From Amycolatopsis vastitatis (GTDB taxonomy: Bacteria; Actinomycetota; Actinomycetes; Mycobacteriales; Pseudonocardiaceae), in the NCBI RefSeq assembly GCF_002234595.1, contig NZ_NMUL01000034.1, positions 59,813-123,812 on the forward strand: 64,000 bases of DNA, in the 5' to 3' direction. The stretch's first letter is position 1, and every line of letters begins with the position of its first letter. Positions 18,201 through 25,364 of the stretch are shown in pieces. Made by a program: the position numbers and the translations under genes. The notes under the pieces are model-generated. The model was not told the origin of the DNA and did no database searches. It saw nothing but the letters and a program-made list of their open reading frames with translations.

Positions 18201-18406
18201 ATCCGGTACGCCGTCTGCCGTTCGTTCGGCCGCGCCGAACGCAGTTTCCAGCTCATCGACGGGGCGGCGCTCGCGGACAGGGGGTTGACAACGTTGTCGG
18301 CGCGCAGATCGAAAGGCTGGACCGTCGCTTCGGACGCGACGGCGTTCCCGGACGGCAGCAAGAGCAGGGCGGACAGGACGGCGAGCAGCACGCGATATCC
18401 CGGCAT
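15269..18406 (-). CDS. Secreted GH78 alpha-L-rhamnosidase-like enzyme
   Basis: A 1045-residue exported enzyme with a signal peptide ending around VASEA. The order is an N-terminal fibronectin-like domain, a concanavalin-like insertion (about 150-310), the rhamnosidase N domain, then the (alpha/alpha)6 catalytic domain and a C-terminal beta domain. The catalytic region contains DNPVRDERTPPGMD and, later, TTPWEQWTYESGMETHDHAMFAG, corresponding to the general acid and general base motifs. The first differs from the usual DER-x-GW-x-GD form. Released rhamnose, or fucose from similar glycans, would feed pathways like the one at 1-9550. A LacI-type operator lies just upstream. Confidence 0.82.
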   Translation of the reverse strand: MPGYRVLLAVLSALLLLPSGNAVASEATVQPFDLRADNVVNPLSASAAPSMSWKLRSARPNERQTAYRILVASSPRLLAEHRADVWDSGRVASADSVAVPYRGPAGVAGKRNYWTVEVWGTRRTAPAKADVAWWETGTDWAGAQWITPDTGDAYAWQDFVLDVDFTIKAAAASVVFRAAGPDDFLMWQVNAATTPGKVLLRPHVKSHGSFALLGETDLGTVITPQTVTAPHHLRIEARGNTVATKIDGTEVDSRPVDAVRAGTIGFRTSVSQGTAEAAAYDNLTVHGLDGTPLFSDDFSSAPDARFPGAAITGGRLEPQGDPLLLAQSPDAPLLRHEFVLDQPVASARVSVYGLGFYELHLNGGKVGDHVLAPGSTPYDKRNLYDSFDVTAQVHRGRNAAGLWLGNGYGPRFSQYGFRWTGPKQGILALAVTFADGTRRTITTDDSWHWSDGPITANDLYAGESYDARLARDGWDRPGFDDSAWHPVRAATAPSASLTGSTAPPIRVVRTLRPVAVKQPRPGVSVYDFGENFAGWAQLRVAGPSGTTVRMRTAEELTDGGMLDTATNRNAASTDSYTLGATPGVQVYEPRFTYHGFRYLELTGYPGTPDLGSVAGRVVHADVAATGHVETSDPLLNAIWANNRRAVLNNSMSLPTDNPVRDERTPPGMDVQAYHDASVLDFGMDSFYGKYLLDLPPGTALPGDDGNAQLPDMGGGSVDLAWSLYEQYGDLTRLAAAYPAMKSFVDTNAAAYPGLVWPEDRGFGDWCPPDRSPNANGGQGNPSAGACFSERSLVNTALSYRQADDVAKAARALGKPGDAAQFADLAAAIAAAFNAHFLDATGTTYGDGRQTTSVLPLAFGMVPPDKVAGVGAKLVDTILTKDGGHLDTGIFGTRYLPEALAKAGRIDVALTVLRQQTYPGFGYEIGRGATTPWEQWTYESGMETHDHAMFAGINAAFYTQFAGITPAAPGYAAIAVAPQVPAGLGHVAASLDTVRGLVASEWTQTGCRFDLTVTVPANSTATVTLPTGQRIPVGSGTAKFTAHHCA

Positions 18407-18424
18407 GAACGCTCCACGTCATTG

Positions 18425-18438
18425 TTGAAACGTTTCAA
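18425..18438. promoter_or_regulatory. LacI-family operator upstream of GH78
   Basis: TTGAAACGTTTCAA is a perfect 14-bp palindrome with the central CG typical of LacI/GalR repressors. It lies 19-32 bp ahead of the GH78 start, where a bound repressor would block transcription. The repressor is not encoded in the window. Confidence 0.7.
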
Positions 18439-18492
18439 GCAGAATAGCACCGAACCCTCGGCCCGAACAGGCTGTCAACGAGACAAGAACCG

Positions 18493-18544
18493 GGCTTGTC
18501 GGTACGGCTTGTTGGTGCGGCTTGTTGATGCGGCTTATTGGTGC
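18493..18544. repeat. Four tandem 13-bp repeats
   Basis: Four head-to-tail copies of ggcttgttggtgc (ggcttgtcggtac, ggcttgttggtgc, ggcttgttgatgc, ggcttattggtgc) cover 52 bp. The last copy contains the stop and final codons of the zinc-finger gene. The array lies between that gene and the GH78 promoter, so it might be iterated regulator sites or simple slippage. Confidence 0.7.
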
Positions 18545-18885
18545 AGGTGCTGCGTCCAGTCCTCGGGCACGCGCTCGGCCGGCCCCGGCACGGCCTGGCT
18601 GAGCGGGCGGTGCTCCGGACCGGCGAGCGCGGGACCGGATTCGTACAGCACCTGCTCGTCGTAGTCCCAGAACCACTCTTCGCCGGGCTCGAAGCTGCGC
18701 GCCATCCGGTGCCCCGTCCCGGTGGCGTGGGCGCTGGCGTGCTGGCTGGGCGAGGAGTCACAGCACCCGATGTGGCCGCATTCCGCGCAGCGCCGGAGGT
18801 GGAACCACCAGCCCGGCGGGTCCGCGGCCTCGCAGTCCGCGCAGCCCGTGCCGCTGGGCGGTACCGAGGGATCGATTCCTTGCAT
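18535..18885 (-). CDS. UBP-type zinc-finger domain protein
   Basis: A 116-residue cytoplasmic protein. Residues 14-60 hold the zinc ligands CADC, CAEC, CC and the His pairs of the ZnF-UBP fold (HLRRCAECGHIGCCDSSPSQHASAH). Bacterial members of this small family are common in actinobacteria but have no established function. The ATG at 18885 is preferred to a GTG at 18903 because GGGAG lies five bases upstream and because homologues begin with M-x-GIDPSVPPSG. Its terminal codons run into the tandem repeat array. Confidence 0.88.
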   Translation of the reverse strand: MQGIDPSVPPSGTGCADCEAADPPGWWFHLRRCAECGHIGCCDSSPSQHASAHATGTGHRMARSFEPGEEWFWDYDEQVLYESGPALAGPEHRPLSQAVPGPAERVPEDWTQHLHQ

Positions 18886-18976
18886 GCGCACTCCCGTGCT
18901 CACCGGGTGAGGGTTTCCCTGCCCACCTTAGTTGCCGGTGCGGTGCGCCGCGCCGGGCCGGGCAGCACGCACCTCG

Positions 18977-18993
18977 TTCTTAGCCGTTTCTTA
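18977..18993. promoter_or_regulatory. Direct-repeat box ahead of the OmpR-type regulator
   Basis: Two TTCTTA half-sites lie 11 bp apart (18977-18982 and 18988-18993), about 60 bp before the GTG start. Tandem half-sites with one-turn spacing are how OmpR-family regulators bind, so autoregulation by the adjacent regulator is likely. Confidence 0.5.
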
Positions 18994-19051
18994 AAAGCCC
19001 GCCTGGCCGCGCCCCCGCGCTCACCGGACAATCGGCATCGGAGGTGGTGCA

Positions 19052-19744
19052 GTGCTGATCGTGATCGCGGACGACGAGGACGCGGTGTGCGACTCGTTGT
19101 CGCGGACACTGCGGTTCGAGGGGTACGCGGTGAAGATCGCGAAGGACGGGCAGGAGGCGATCGAAGTCATCAAGGAAAGCGCGCCGGACGGCGTTATCCT
19201 CGACGTCACCATGCCGGTGCTCGACGGCCTGGAAGCCTGCCGGCGGCTGCGCGCGGACGGGAACCTCGTGCCGGTGCTGATGCTCACCGCCCGGCAGGAC
19301 GTCACCGCGCGGGTCGCGGGCCTGGACGCCGGCGCGGACGACTACCTCGCCAAGCCGTTCGCCCTCCAGGAACTGCTCGCCCGGGTCCGGGCGCTGCTGC
19401 GGCGCGCGCGGTACGAGGCGGTCGCGCCCGCGTCACCGGCGGAGCTGAAGTTCGGCGACCTCACGCTGGACCCGGCCACCCGGGAGGTGGTGCGCGCGGG
19501 CAGGCAGATCCGGCTCACCAGGACCGAGTTCGCGATCCTCGAGTTGTTCCTGCGCCACCCGCGGCAGGTGCTCACCCGGTCCGTCCTCTTCGAACACGTC
19601 TGGGGCTTCGACTTCGGCAGCAGCTCCAACAGCCTCGACGTCTACCTCGGCTACCTCCGCAAGAAGCTGGAAACCGACGGCGCCGGCCGGGTCCTGCACA
19701 CCGTCCGCGGCGTCGGCTACGTCCTGCGGGAGGAGCCGCTGTGA
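19052..19744 (+). CDS. OmpR-family response regulator (MprA-like)
   Basis: A 230-residue regulator. Receiver features: ADDEDAV at the N-terminus, phospho-acceptor Asp in VILDVTMPVLDG, Thr in LMLTARQD, Lys in DDYLAKPF. The C-terminal winged helix has RLTRTEFAILELFLRHP and SNSLDVYLGYLRKKLE, closing with HTVRGVGYVLRE. It starts at GTG 19052 after a GGAGG and ends four bases into the kinase gene (GTGA). Closest in style to the mycobacterial envelope-stress regulator MprA. Its cognate kinase is damaged (next entry), so its phosphorylation may now depend on other donors. Confidence 0.92.
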   Translation: MLIVIADDEDAVCDSLSRTLRFEGYAVKIAKDGQEAIEVIKESAPDGVILDVTMPVLDGLEACRRLRADGNLVPVLMLTARQDVTARVAGLDAGADDYLAKPFALQELLARVRALLRRARYEAVAPASPAELKFGDLTLDPATREVVRAGRQIRLTRTEFAILELFLRHPRQVLTRSVLFEHVWGFDFGSSSNSLDVYLGYLRKKLETDGAGRVLHTVRGVGYVLREEPL

Positions 19745-21444
19745 CGCCGGCCGGCCGGCTGCGCGTCATCGCGCGGCGGCGGCTCAGCCTGCGTGCGCGG
19801 GTCGGGCTGCTGTCCGCGTTCGGGGTCGCCCTCGCGGTGATCGTCGTGTCGCTGGCGGGCTGGTGGCTGATGCACGCCCGGATGTACGCCAACATGGATC
19901 TCCAGTTGCAAGCCGACACCCTCACGGCGGCGAAGTCGGCCACTCCCGAGGCGGCGCTGCGGACCACGCACGCCTCCGACGAGCTGCCGGGCAACTGGTG
20001 GGACGACGACATGTCGCCGGAAATCGCCCGGCTGCTCGGCATGGCGGGCCCACCGCCACCCGTCGTCGTCCGGTTCCTCGACACGTCCGGGCACGCGGTG
20101 TCGAGCACCGCGGGATCGGCGTGGCTCGGACCGGCGGCCCCGCCCGCCGTCCGGATAGCGACGAGAGGGAGCGGTCAGAACCTCGCCGACGCCGGGCCGG
20201 GGGACGCCACGATCTACCGGGTGAGCACGGCTCCGCGGGCCGGTGGCGCGGTCCAGGTCGCCAGCCGGGCCATCGGCATCGAGAGCACCCTCGACGACCT
20301 CCGGACCCTGCTCACCTGGATCGGGCTCGCCGGCACCGTCCTCGCGGGCGTGGTCGGCTGGGGCGTCGCGCGGGCCGGCCTGCGGCCGGTCCACCGGCTC
20401 ACCGGTGCCGTGGAGGAGGTGGCCAGGACCCAGGACCTGGACAGCTCGATCCCGGTGGCCGGCCGCGACGAGATCGCCCGGCTCGCCACCGCGTTCAACC
20501 GCATGCTGACCGCGCTCGCCGCGTCGAGGGCCGCCCAGCAGCAGCTCGTGCAGGACGCCGGCCACGAGCTGCGGACCCCGTTGACGAGCCTGCGCACCAA
20601 CGTCGAGCTGCTCACCTACGCCGAAGAGCAGCGAGCGTCGGGCAAGGTGCTCTCGCCGGACGACCGGGCCCGGCTGCTGCGGGATCTCGGGGTCCAGGCC
20701 GAGGAGCTGACCACCCTCACGACCGAGCTGGTCGAGCTGGCCGCGGAGAAGACCGACCCGGAGCCGTTCGAGCCGCTGAACCTCGCCGACGTCGTAGGCG
20801 GCGCCGTCATCCGCGCCCGCGCCCGGTGGCCGCGGGTCGTCTTCGCCGTTTCGGCCGTGCCCGCCGCCATGACCGGCCAGCCGGGCGGGCTGGCCCGCGT
20901 GGTGTTGAACCTTCTGGACAACGCGGCCAAGTGGAGCCCGCCCGGCGGCACCGTGCAGGTGCGGCTGACGGCGGCGGACGGGTTCGCCGAGCTGACGGTC
21001 GCCGACGAAGGACCGGGGATCAGCGAACAGGACCGGCCGAAGGTCTTCGAGCGCTTCTACCGGGCCACCGCCGCCCGGTCCATGCCCGGATCCGGCCTCG
21101 GGCCGGCGCGCCGATCCGTCTCACCGGCTCTCCCGTGGTGGCCAGCAGCGTGGAAACCGTCGAGCAGCCGGACGCGATCCTGTGCCGCACCAACGGCGGC
21201 GCGATGGCCGAAATCCTCACCCTGCTCGGCAAGGGCCGCCGGGTCGCGCTCGCCGGCCGCGCCGCCGTTCTCCAAAGTCTGGCCGAGGCCGCGCGCGACC
21301 TGCAGGCCGGCCGCCGGACCACCCACCCCGAGCTGCTGCTGTTCGCCTCGTGGGGCGAAGTCCAGGACTACGCGGAGTGGGACCCGGACGGCCGCGACCT
21401 GCTGTCCTTTGTGGAGGTCATCGACGAACACGGCGCGGACGTAG
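19741..21444 (+). CDS. MprB-like sensor kinase with C-terminus replaced by foreign reading frame
   Basis: Residues 1-453 form a normal HisKA kinase: two membrane helices flanking an extracellular domain, HAMP, the phospho-acceptor DAGHELRTPLTSLR, N-box VLNLLDNAAKWSP, G1 ADEGPGI and F-box FERFYRA. The G2 box starts as GSGLG and then stops being kinase-like at about 21103. From there the DNA belongs to a helicase gene in another frame, so the last 20-30 kinase residues are missing and about 110 unrelated residues follow to 21444. Loss of the end of the ATPase domain probably impairs activity. The GTG start overlaps the regulator's stop. Confidence 0.8.
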   Translation: MTPAGRLRVIARRRLSLRARVGLLSAFGVALAVIVVSLAGWWLMHARMYANMDLQLQADTLTAAKSATPEAALRTTHASDELPGNWWDDDMSPEIARLLGMAGPPPPVVVRFLDTSGHAVSSTAGSAWLGPAAPPAVRIATRGSGQNLADAGPGDATIYRVSTAPRAGGAVQVASRAIGIESTLDDLRTLLTWIGLAGTVLAGVVGWGVARAGLRPVHRLTGAVEEVARTQDLDSSIPVAGRDEIARLATAFNRMLTALAASRAAQQQLVQDAGHELRTPLTSLRTNVELLTYAEEQRASGKVLSPDDRARLLRDLGVQAEELTTLTTELVELAAEKTDPEPFEPLNLADVVGGAVIRARARWPRVVFAVSAVPAAMTGQPGGLARVVLNLLDNAAKWSPPGGTVQVRLTAADGFAELTVADEGPGISEQDRPKVFERFYRATAARSMPGSGLGPARRSVSPALPWWPAAWKPSSSRTRSCAAPTAARWPKSSPCSARAAGSRSPAAPPFSKVWPRPRATCRPAAGPPTPSCCCSPRGAKSRTTRSGTRTAATCCPLWRSSTNTART

Positions 21445-21755
21445 TGCTGCACACCCTCTCCCGGCTGGCCGCCGAAACCCACGCCGAAGTCGTGGTCTCG
21501 ACCGCCCACGCCGCGAAAGGCCGCGAATGGCCGACCGTCCGCATCGCCGACGACTTCCCCGAGCCGGTCGACCCGGAGAACACCGACCTCGACGGGGAGC
21601 CGATCCCCGGCAAGATCGAGCCCAGCGAAGCCCGGCTCGCCTACGTCGCCGTCACGCGGGCCCGGAACCGCCTCGACCTCGGCGGCCTGGCTTGGATCAA
21701 TCGGCACCCCGACGGCAACCCCGGCCCCGAGCGGAACGGCCGGGCAGCCGGCTGA
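21102..21755 (+). pseudogene. C-terminal fragment of a UvrD-like helicase
   Basis: In a frame different from the kinase, the sequence encodes about 217 residues of the end of a UvrD/Rep-type helicase: APIRLTGSPVVASS, DAILCRTNGGAM, the motif-V-like VVSTAHAAKGREWPTVRI, and motif VI LAYVAVTRARNRLDL. No start codon or N-terminal half (Walker A, motif Ia-III) is present upstream, because kinase sequence lies there. The junction, around 21100-21110, therefore marks a deletion or recombination that fused two truncated genes. It could not be translated except by read-through. Confidence 0.75.
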
Positions 21756-21761
21756 GGGTAG

Positions 21762-22565
21762 TCAGTTGCCGGCATGGACGGTGTTGTCGAGCCAGTGCTG
21801 CGCGAGGTCGAGGTCGCCGTCGACGCTGATGCCGGTGGCTTCGCGGTCGGTGAGGGGCAGCCGCCGGGTCAAGATCAGCAGCAGTGACCGCGCCGGGCCG
21901 GTCACTGTCACGTCGGCGAGCCGGGTTTCGGGCTGCCACGTCGCTCCGTCAGGCCGCCGTTCGACGAACCACGCGCCCGCGCCGTCGGCGGTGTCGGTGG
22001 CCCGCCACTGCAGGGTCTGCCCGGTGCCCCGGATGGCGTGGGCGGACTCGGGCCGCTGCATTTCCCACGTGGGGGACGCGAGCATCGTGAGGTGGTTGGT
22101 GATGAGGGCGGCTGCGATGCCGGCGTCGACATCGGCAGGCCGATCCGCGGCGTTGGCCGCGTCGAAGCCGTGAACGACCGCCTCGTTCAGCATGCTGGAC
22201 ATCCAGAACCGCGTCCCGGACCGCTCGTCACCCGCGGCGTTGAACACCGGCGCGTCGAGCGCGTCATCGGAGCACGCGCTCGCGACCCGCTGCGCGGACT
22301 CCGACAGCCACGCCTGCCACTCACGGGGATCCGCAGGGGGCACGGCCAGCTCCGCCGGCAACTGGGCGGGGTCGGTGACGCGCCGCTCGATGATCTCCGC
22401 GACCCAGTGCTGGGTCTGGCCCACGTGCGCGACGAGGTCGGCGACGGTCCACTGCGGAGCGGTCGGCACTGCGGCGTCCGGCCCGGCCGCGGCGGCCGAT
22501 TCCGCCAGACGCCGGGTGTGTTCGACGATCGCGCGCCGGGCGGTTTCCGCGTTCAGCTCAGTCAT
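21762..22565 (-). CDS. Maleylpyruvate isomerase-family (mycothiol-dependent fold) protein
   Basis: A 267-residue protein of the DinB-like TIGR03083 family. The N-terminal helical bundle has TAPQWTVADLVAHVGQTQHWV, with the His metal ligand; NEAVVHGFDA in the middle provides further His/Asp ligands; the C-terminal half is the SCP2-like domain. Members use mycothiol or are metal-binding thiol transferases; the substrate here is unknown. It ends convergently to the helicase remnant, six bases apart. Start at ATG 22565 has GGACC/CCCCC upstream and no strong ribosome site, but it matches the family N-terminus. Confidence 0.8.
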   Translation of the reverse strand: MTELNAETARRAIVEHTRRLAESAAAAGPDAAVPTAPQWTVADLVAHVGQTQHWVAEIIERRVTDPAQLPAELAVPPADPREWQAWLSESAQRVASACSDDALDAPVFNAAGDERSGTRFWMSSMLNEAVVHGFDAANAADRPADVDAGIAAALITNHLTMLASPTWEMQRPESAHAIRGTGQTLQWRATDTADGAGAWFVERRPDGATWQPETRLADVTVTGPARSLLLILTRRLPLTDREATGISVDGDLDLAQHWLDNTVHAGN

Positions 22566-22735
22566 GGGGGGTCCTTGGAGTCTCGGTAGCCGGTGGTCGT
22601 TCCCTGAGCGGCCGCCCTCCGCGGGCGCCTTCGACCACGCGTCGAACGACGACAGCCACGATCGACAACCTCCCATGAAGATTTTGGATCTTCCAGGCTG
22701 CACGCGTAGCCGACGTCAGGCCCGCAAAAGTTCTG

Positions 22736-22761
22736 CTACAGTAATTTTATAGTCACTGTAG
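22736..22761. promoter_or_regulatory. Operator overlapping an AT-rich promoter
   Basis: Arms CTACAGT (22736-22742) and ACTGTAG (22755-22761) are perfect complements around a 12-nt AT-rich centre containing a -10-like TATAGT (22748-22753). A repressor bound here would cover the promoter of the SRPBCC gene that starts 15 bp on. TACA/TGTA halves recall BlaI-type sites, but spacing differs. Confidence 0.5.
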
Positions 22762-22775
22762 CCAAGGAGCCGGCC

Positions 22776-23261
22776 GTGTCCGAGATCCACATCGTTCGCA
22801 CCTACCCGCACTCGCCCGTCAAGGTGTGGCGGGCCATGACCGACCCGGAACTGATCCCCTACTGGACCTCGACCGGCCAAGGCGCCCGCGCCGTGGGGTT
22901 CGAGCCGGTGGCCGGCAACAGGTTCCAGTTCGTCGCCAAGCCGATGCTCGGCTGGCGGGGGATCGTCGACTGCGAGGTGCTCGAGGTCCGTGAGCGGGAA
23001 CTGCTGCACTACACCTGGGTGGGCGCGGAGGGTGAGACACCCAGCCACGTCCGATACCGGCTCGAACCGACAGCCGACGGCACCCGCTTCACCTACCACC
23101 ACACCGGGTTCACCGGAATCGGCGGATTCGCCATGGCCAAGCTGCTCGGCGCGGTCCGCACCAAGATGCTCACCGTCGGAGTGCCCGCCCTGCTCGCCGA
23201 ACTGGACGAGAGCGGCGCACTGCTCCCGGACGCGCCCCTGCGGCTGGCGCGACCCCGATGA
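22776..23261 (+). CDS. SRPBCC-domain protein (AHSA1-like)
   Basis: A 161-residue START/Bet v 1-like fold protein that binds hydrophobic ligands or acts as a co-chaperone-like factor. It shows the usual beginning (IVRTYPHSPVKVWRAMTDPELIPYW) and the beta-strand segment VRYRLEPTADGTRFTYHHTGF. The GTG start has AAGGAGC six bases upstream. Its stop overlaps the ATG of the next gene (ATGA), so both are cotranslated. Actinobacterial genes of this type often sit beside ArsR or BlaI-like repressors; none is adjacent here, although the promoter contains a clear operator. Confidence 0.82.
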   Translation: MSEIHIVRTYPHSPVKVWRAMTDPELIPYWTSTGQGARAVGFEPVAGNRFQFVAKPMLGWRGIVDCEVLEVRERELLHYTWVGAEGETPSHVRYRLEPTADGTRFTYHHTGFTGIGGFAMAKLLGAVRTKMLTVGVPALLAELDESGALLPDAPLRLARPR

Positions 23262-23638
23262 ACGTTCCCGCACAAGTACTCGCGCTCGTGGCGGCGCTGA
23301 TGCACCTGTGGATCTTCACGATGGAAAGCGTCCGCTTCAGCCGCCCTGAGGTCCACGCCATGTTCGAGGTGCGCGCGGCGGATGTCGCCACCATCCGCCC
23401 CTGGGCGTTCCACCAGGGCTGCTACAACGCGCTCCTGGCCCTGCAGGTGCTCGCCGGACTGACCGCGGCACACTCGGGCGCGATCGCGGCCGGCCAAGCC
23501 CTCGTCGCCGCCGCCGGCGCGTCCATGCTCGCCGCGAGCGTGGCACTGATCGCCTTCGACCCGCGCCGGGCACGGATCAAGGGCCTGATCGGCCAGGGCG
23601 CACCCGCCCTGGCCACCCTCATCGCCCTGATGGCCTGA
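23258..23638 (+). CDS. DUF1304-family membrane protein
   Basis: A 126-residue protein with four hydrophobic helices. The family signature is visible in the N-terminal MNVPAQVLALVAALMHLWIF, the MFEVR segment and the HQGCYNALLA helix. Function is unknown. It overlaps the SRPBCC gene by four bases and ends before a bidirectional terminator. Confidence 0.8.
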   Translation: MNVPAQVLALVAALMHLWIFTMESVRFSRPEVHAMFEVRAADVATIRPWAFHQGCYNALLALQVLAGLTAAHSGAIAAGQALVAAAGASMLAASVALIAFDPRRARIKGLIGQGAPALATLIALMA

Positions 23639-23640
23639 TC

Positions 23641-23704
23641 GCACCCCAGCCCGCGGAAAGCCGGGGCCGGCGCCCTCCCCCGGCGTGGGGTGCGGGCGCC
23701 GGCC
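23641..23704. terminator. Bidirectional terminator
   Basis: Nested inverted repeats: GCACCCCA (23641-23648) with its complement at 23686-23693, and an 11-bp arm ggccggcgccc (23665-23675) with its complement at 23694-23704. It fills the gap between the converging DUF1304 and GH62 genes. Confidence 0.7.
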
Positions 23705-23709
23705 GGTGG

Positions 23710-25197
23710 TCAGCGTTGCAGCGTCAGCACGCCCGGCCGCCAGGGCAGGTGGTTGTAGTCGGTGCCATCGGAACTGGGATTCCTTCCCTGGTAGAGCAAC
23801 TGCAGGTGGCAGGGGTCGATGGTCTTGGTCTGGTCGGGGTTGGTGCGGACCAGGTCACCGTGGCTGATGTCGTTGGTCCAGGTGGCGCCGCTGTTGGCCT
23901 TGCCCGCGAAGGGATTGCTCTCGGTCGCGGCCTGCGGGGTCCACGTGCCGCCCAGGCCGGTGGCGGTGAACGAGCGGAAGAAGCGTCCGTTCGCGCCCAT
24001 CGCCTCGACGAGCATGAGGTACTGGTTCTGGTCCTTGACCTTGTAGACCTCGACGGCTTCGAAGAGGTTGGCCGTCGTGTCGCTCATGATCGTCGTGTAG
24101 TTCGAGCCGAAGCTGCCCGGGAAGTTCCCGATCGGCATGCTCGCGCGGTAGATCTTGCCGTTGTCACCGGCGAAGAACAGGTACATGTTCGTGCCGTCGC
24201 CGATGAGGGTCTGGTCCAGGGGTGCGCCGCCGGGGATGGTGCCCGTGAACAGCGTCTGCGGCGCGGACCAGCCGTTGGCGTTGGTGGGGTCGCTCGAGGT
24301 GCGGTAGGAGAAGGTGGTCGGACCCCACTGGTAGGCCAGCACCCAGATGTTCTTCGGGGCGAAGTAGAACAGCGTGGGCGCGACGGTGCCGATGTTCATC
24401 CCGGTCTGGCTCGCCGAGGCCATGTCGGACCAGTTCGTGAAGGGACTGAAGGCCATCGAGCCGTACGACCCCGACGAGTCGGTCGTCGACCCGTAGACGA
24501 TGTGCTTGCCGTTGTAGACGACGTTGGTGAAGTCCTTGAGCGCGCCCCAGCCGTTTTGCGGCTGCGCCAGCGGGCCCGTCGAGGACCACCGGTAGATCGA
24601 CGGGAGGGAACACGAAGTGGTGTCGCCCAGCCGGACGAGCTGCCACTGCTGGTTGGCTCCCTGCCAGTCGCCGTACTGGACGACGGCCGCGCCGTCCGCG
24701 GTCGACGCGCCCGTCACCTCGACGGCTTTGCCGCTGTTGCGGTTGATCAGCCTGACGTAGCCGCCGTCGGAGTCGGCGAGGCTGAATTGCTGGTTCGTTC
24801 CGTTGAGGTCCGTCCACTGCTGGACTTTCCCGCCGTCGGCGGTCGACCAGCCGTCGATGTCGAGGACCTTGCCGGAGTTCTTCGACTTCAGCCGGTAGTA
24901 GCCGTTGCCGGAGTCGACGAACTGCCACTGCTGGTTGGCGCCGTCGTGGCGCGACCACTGGTGGACTACCGCTCCGTCGGCGGTGGAAGCACCGGACACG
25001 TCCATCGCCTTGCCGCTGTTGCGGTTGATCAGCACGTAGGACGCGTTCGTGTCGACGGTCGCCGCCGACGCCGTACCGGTGCCGGGCACGACCGCCGCGG
25101 TAGCCGCGAGGACGGTCGCGAGCAGGGTGATCAGGGCGCGCCCTCGGCGACCGGAACGCGTTAGCGCTAACATTCTCACCGTAGAATGCATTCGCAT
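23710..25197 (-). CDS. Secreted GH62 alpha-L-arabinofuranosidase with ricin-type lectin domain
   Basis: A 495-residue exported enzyme. After a signal peptide (ALITLLATVLAATAAVVPGTGTAS), residues about 50-185 contain three ricin-type (CBM13) repeats, each with a version of INRNSGKAMDVSGASTADGA...QWQ. The remainder is a GH62 five-bladed propeller with SMAFSPFTNWSDMASASQ, IWVLAYQWGPTTFSYRTS and the C-terminal DYNHLPWRPGVL. GH62 enzymes remove arabinose from arabinoxylan. The ATG at 25197 is chosen because GGAGA lies six bases upstream; an upstream ATG at 25248 lacks this. A LacI-type palindrome lies inside the signal-peptide codons. Confidence 0.88.
   Translation of the reverse strand: MRMHSTVRMLALTRSGRRGRALITLLATVLAATAAVVPGTGTASAATVDTNASYVLINRNSGKAMDVSGASTADGAVVHQWSRHDGANQQWQFVDSGNGYYRLKSKNSGKVLDIDGWSTADGGKVQQWTDLNGTNQQFSLADSDGGYVRLINRNSGKAVEVTGASTADGAAVVQYGDWQGANQQWQLVRLGDTTSCSLPSIYRWSSTGPLAQPQNGWGALKDFTNVVYNGKHIVYGSTTDSSGSYGSMAFSPFTNWSDMASASQTGMNIGTVAPTLFYFAPKNIWVLAYQWGPTTFSYRTSSDPTNANGWSAPQTLFTGTIPGGAPLDQTLIGDGTNMYLFFAGDNGKIYRASMPIGNFPGSFGSNYTTIMSDTTANLFEAVEVYKVKDQNQYLMLVEAMGANGRFFRSFTATGLGGTWTPQAATESNPFAGKANSGATWTNDISHGDLVRTNPDQTKTIDPCHLQLLYQGRNPSSDGTDYNHLPWRPGVLTLQR
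25160..25171. promoter_or_regulatory. LacI-type palindrome inside the GH62 signal-peptide codons
   Basis: GTTAGCGCTAAC is a perfect 12-bp palindrome with central CG-step geometry like LacI-family operators. It falls about 30 bp downstream of the chosen start codon. It could act as a roadblock operator, or it may indicate that transcription starts further upstream and repression is by elongation block. Confidence 0.5.
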
Positions 25198-25280
25198 CAA
25201 TTTCTCCGGAATCTTCGATTCGGGCTGATCCACGCGGAGTTTCCGCAAATGTAGTCAGCTCTGCCGTCACAGTCAACGGC

Positions 25281-25319
25281 TTCTCCCCTTGTCGAATGGC
25301 ATTCGACAAGGAGAAGGGC
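25281..25319. terminator. Hairpin between WYL regulator and GH62 genes
   Basis: Ten-base perfect arms (cttgtcgaat at 25288-25297 and attcgacaag at 25301-25310) with a 3-nt loop, extended by ttctcc/ggagaa after a small bulge. It lies 45-85 bp past the stop of the WYL gene on the minus strand and 85 bp before the GH62 start, so it probably terminates the former; the symmetric core could also be an operator. Confidence 0.55.
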
Positions 25320-25364
25320 CGACTTCGAAATAGCGAAATCGTCGACGCGCCGGAACTTTCGGTG

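Noticed and set aside
18493..18544. Replication iterons
   Set aside because: No replication initiator gene, AT-rich unwinding region or DnaA boxes nearby.
15122..18664. 1180-codon open frame antisense to the rhamnosidase gene
   Set aside because: No recognisable protein features; the minus strand encodes a complete GH78 protein with signal peptide.
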